From NCBI GenBank assembly GCA_013350335.1, contig CM023540.1, positions 48,343,222-48,407,221 on the forward strand: a DNA stretch of 64,000 nucleotides, given 5' to 3'. Position 1 is the first letter of the stretch; each line of letters begins with the position of its first letter. Positions 63,311 to 64,000 of this stretch are shown here, in pieces. The notes beneath the pieces were generated by a model that was not told the DNA's origin, made no database searches, and was given only the letters and a program-made list of their open reading frames with translations. The position numbers were made by a program, and so were the translations under genes. The stretch comes from Chimonanthus salicifolius (lineage: Eukaryota > Streptophyta > Magnoliopsida > Laurales > Calycanthaceae).

Positions 63311-64000
63311 AACAATGGATGTAGTCCCCTCATGGTTTCAAAGCACCCCCCCCCCCCAACCAAAAAAAAAAAAAAAATCCCTACAGGCCCCAATTTCCCT
63401 CTTATCGCCCCATTAACATTGAATTTCATGGCACTCTGTTCTGGAGGTGTCCAGTGGTCTATGGGGTTTGTTTTCCTCCTATACCCATTCATACATCCCT
63501 CCCAAGATTATAAAAGATCCACGAGTTTAAGACCACTATACTCCGTGCTTTAAAGAAGCCACAAACACAGTCTCCATTTTGTTGTTTGGAAAAGTTCATT
63601 CATGTCTGTTGGTTTTCTTTAAATTCTGGAGTTCCTTTCTTTCAAAATGGACCAAAGGATGACTGTTGGTACAGTATTCCAAGCTAATTTGAAGTTGGAG
63701 TTAACCTTGAGTTAGTCCATGATTCCAAAGACCCGACACATGTTCTGTGTGACGCCCAGGGCACATTTAAAAGGTTAGCAAAATAATTCCGAAGGCATCG
63801 AGCCAACCAGCAGCCTATAAAAGGTGATCTATATCTTCCTCCTATGTCTCACATATTGGGCATTTAACATCCTCCTCCAGGTTAATGAGACCTCTCCTTT
63901 TGAGTTCCATTCTAGTTAAAACCCTCCCTTTAGTACACACCAAACAAAGATTTGGACCCTAGGGGGGGCAGTTCCTTTCCAGGCCAAATTGGTTGTGGGT
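62145..64000 (-). mobile_element. LINE M, minus strand, runs off the window end
   Basis: A T-run at about 62140-62150 marks the 3' tail. The minus strand reads MADFFAKFGVTNLGYF (62400), RNase H start PPEQSAMKFNVNGAIRGKLG (63450), LAWNTVPTVILWSI near 63690 and PPRVQIFVWCVLK near 63960. Its 3' end exists twice because of the tandem duplication. A C-run then A-run at 63346-63377 interrupts RNase H. Confidence 0.85.

Overview
The window is nuclear plant DNA. It carries long interspersed L1-type LINEs with a C-terminal RNase H domain, Ty1/copia and gag-bearing LTR elements with initiator-Met primer-binding sites, a TRIM, tRNA-derived SINEs, Mutator-like non-autonomous elements, and one GT-AG-spliced host gene. 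The large, transposon-filled introns point to a woody or early-diverging angiosperm with a sizeable genome; I cannot name the species.

The only host gene I can support is a half-size ABC transporter of subfamily B on the minus strand. Its closest match by memory is the ABCB27/ALS1/TAP2 type, a tonoplast transporter linked to aluminium tolerance in Arabidopsis. Twelve exons (1,462 coding bases) lie between 59371 and 20453. They encode most of the membrane domain and the nucleotide-binding domain up to just after Walker B. The N-terminal exon(s) and the last exon (H-loop) are not seen and should lie beyond the window on either side, so the gene is over 64 kb if intact. Eleven complete introns run from 81 bp to 22.5 kb. 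Exon 7 has one extra base near 32396 that breaks the frame before the nucleotide-binding domain. This is either a real lesion or a sequence error.

Layout: 1-20 kb (downstream of the exons seen) is a pile of decayed LINEs and Copia pieces with a 3.0-kb solo LTR. 20.4-34.7 kb holds exons 12 to 4. Its intron 8 contains a LINE that was hit by a 3.56-kb solo LTR and by a 638-bp Mutator-like element. 34.7-57.2 kb is intron 3. It holds a solo LTR, a LINE with at least four later insertions (Mutator-like element, second LINE, short LTR-like piece, non-autonomous LTR retrotransposon), a tandem LTR array, another LINE with a Mutator-like insertion, and a long LTR element. 57.2-59.4 kb holds exons 3 to 1 with a SINE and a complete 489-bp TRIM. 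60.5-64 kb has two head-on LINEs and a 661-bp tandem duplication across their junction.

Most transposon boundaries were set by target-site duplications read directly from the sequence, and removing the insertions restores the host element. The ABC gene is the only working function suggested. Everything else is transposon biology, mostly dead copies. LTR lineage names are inferences.
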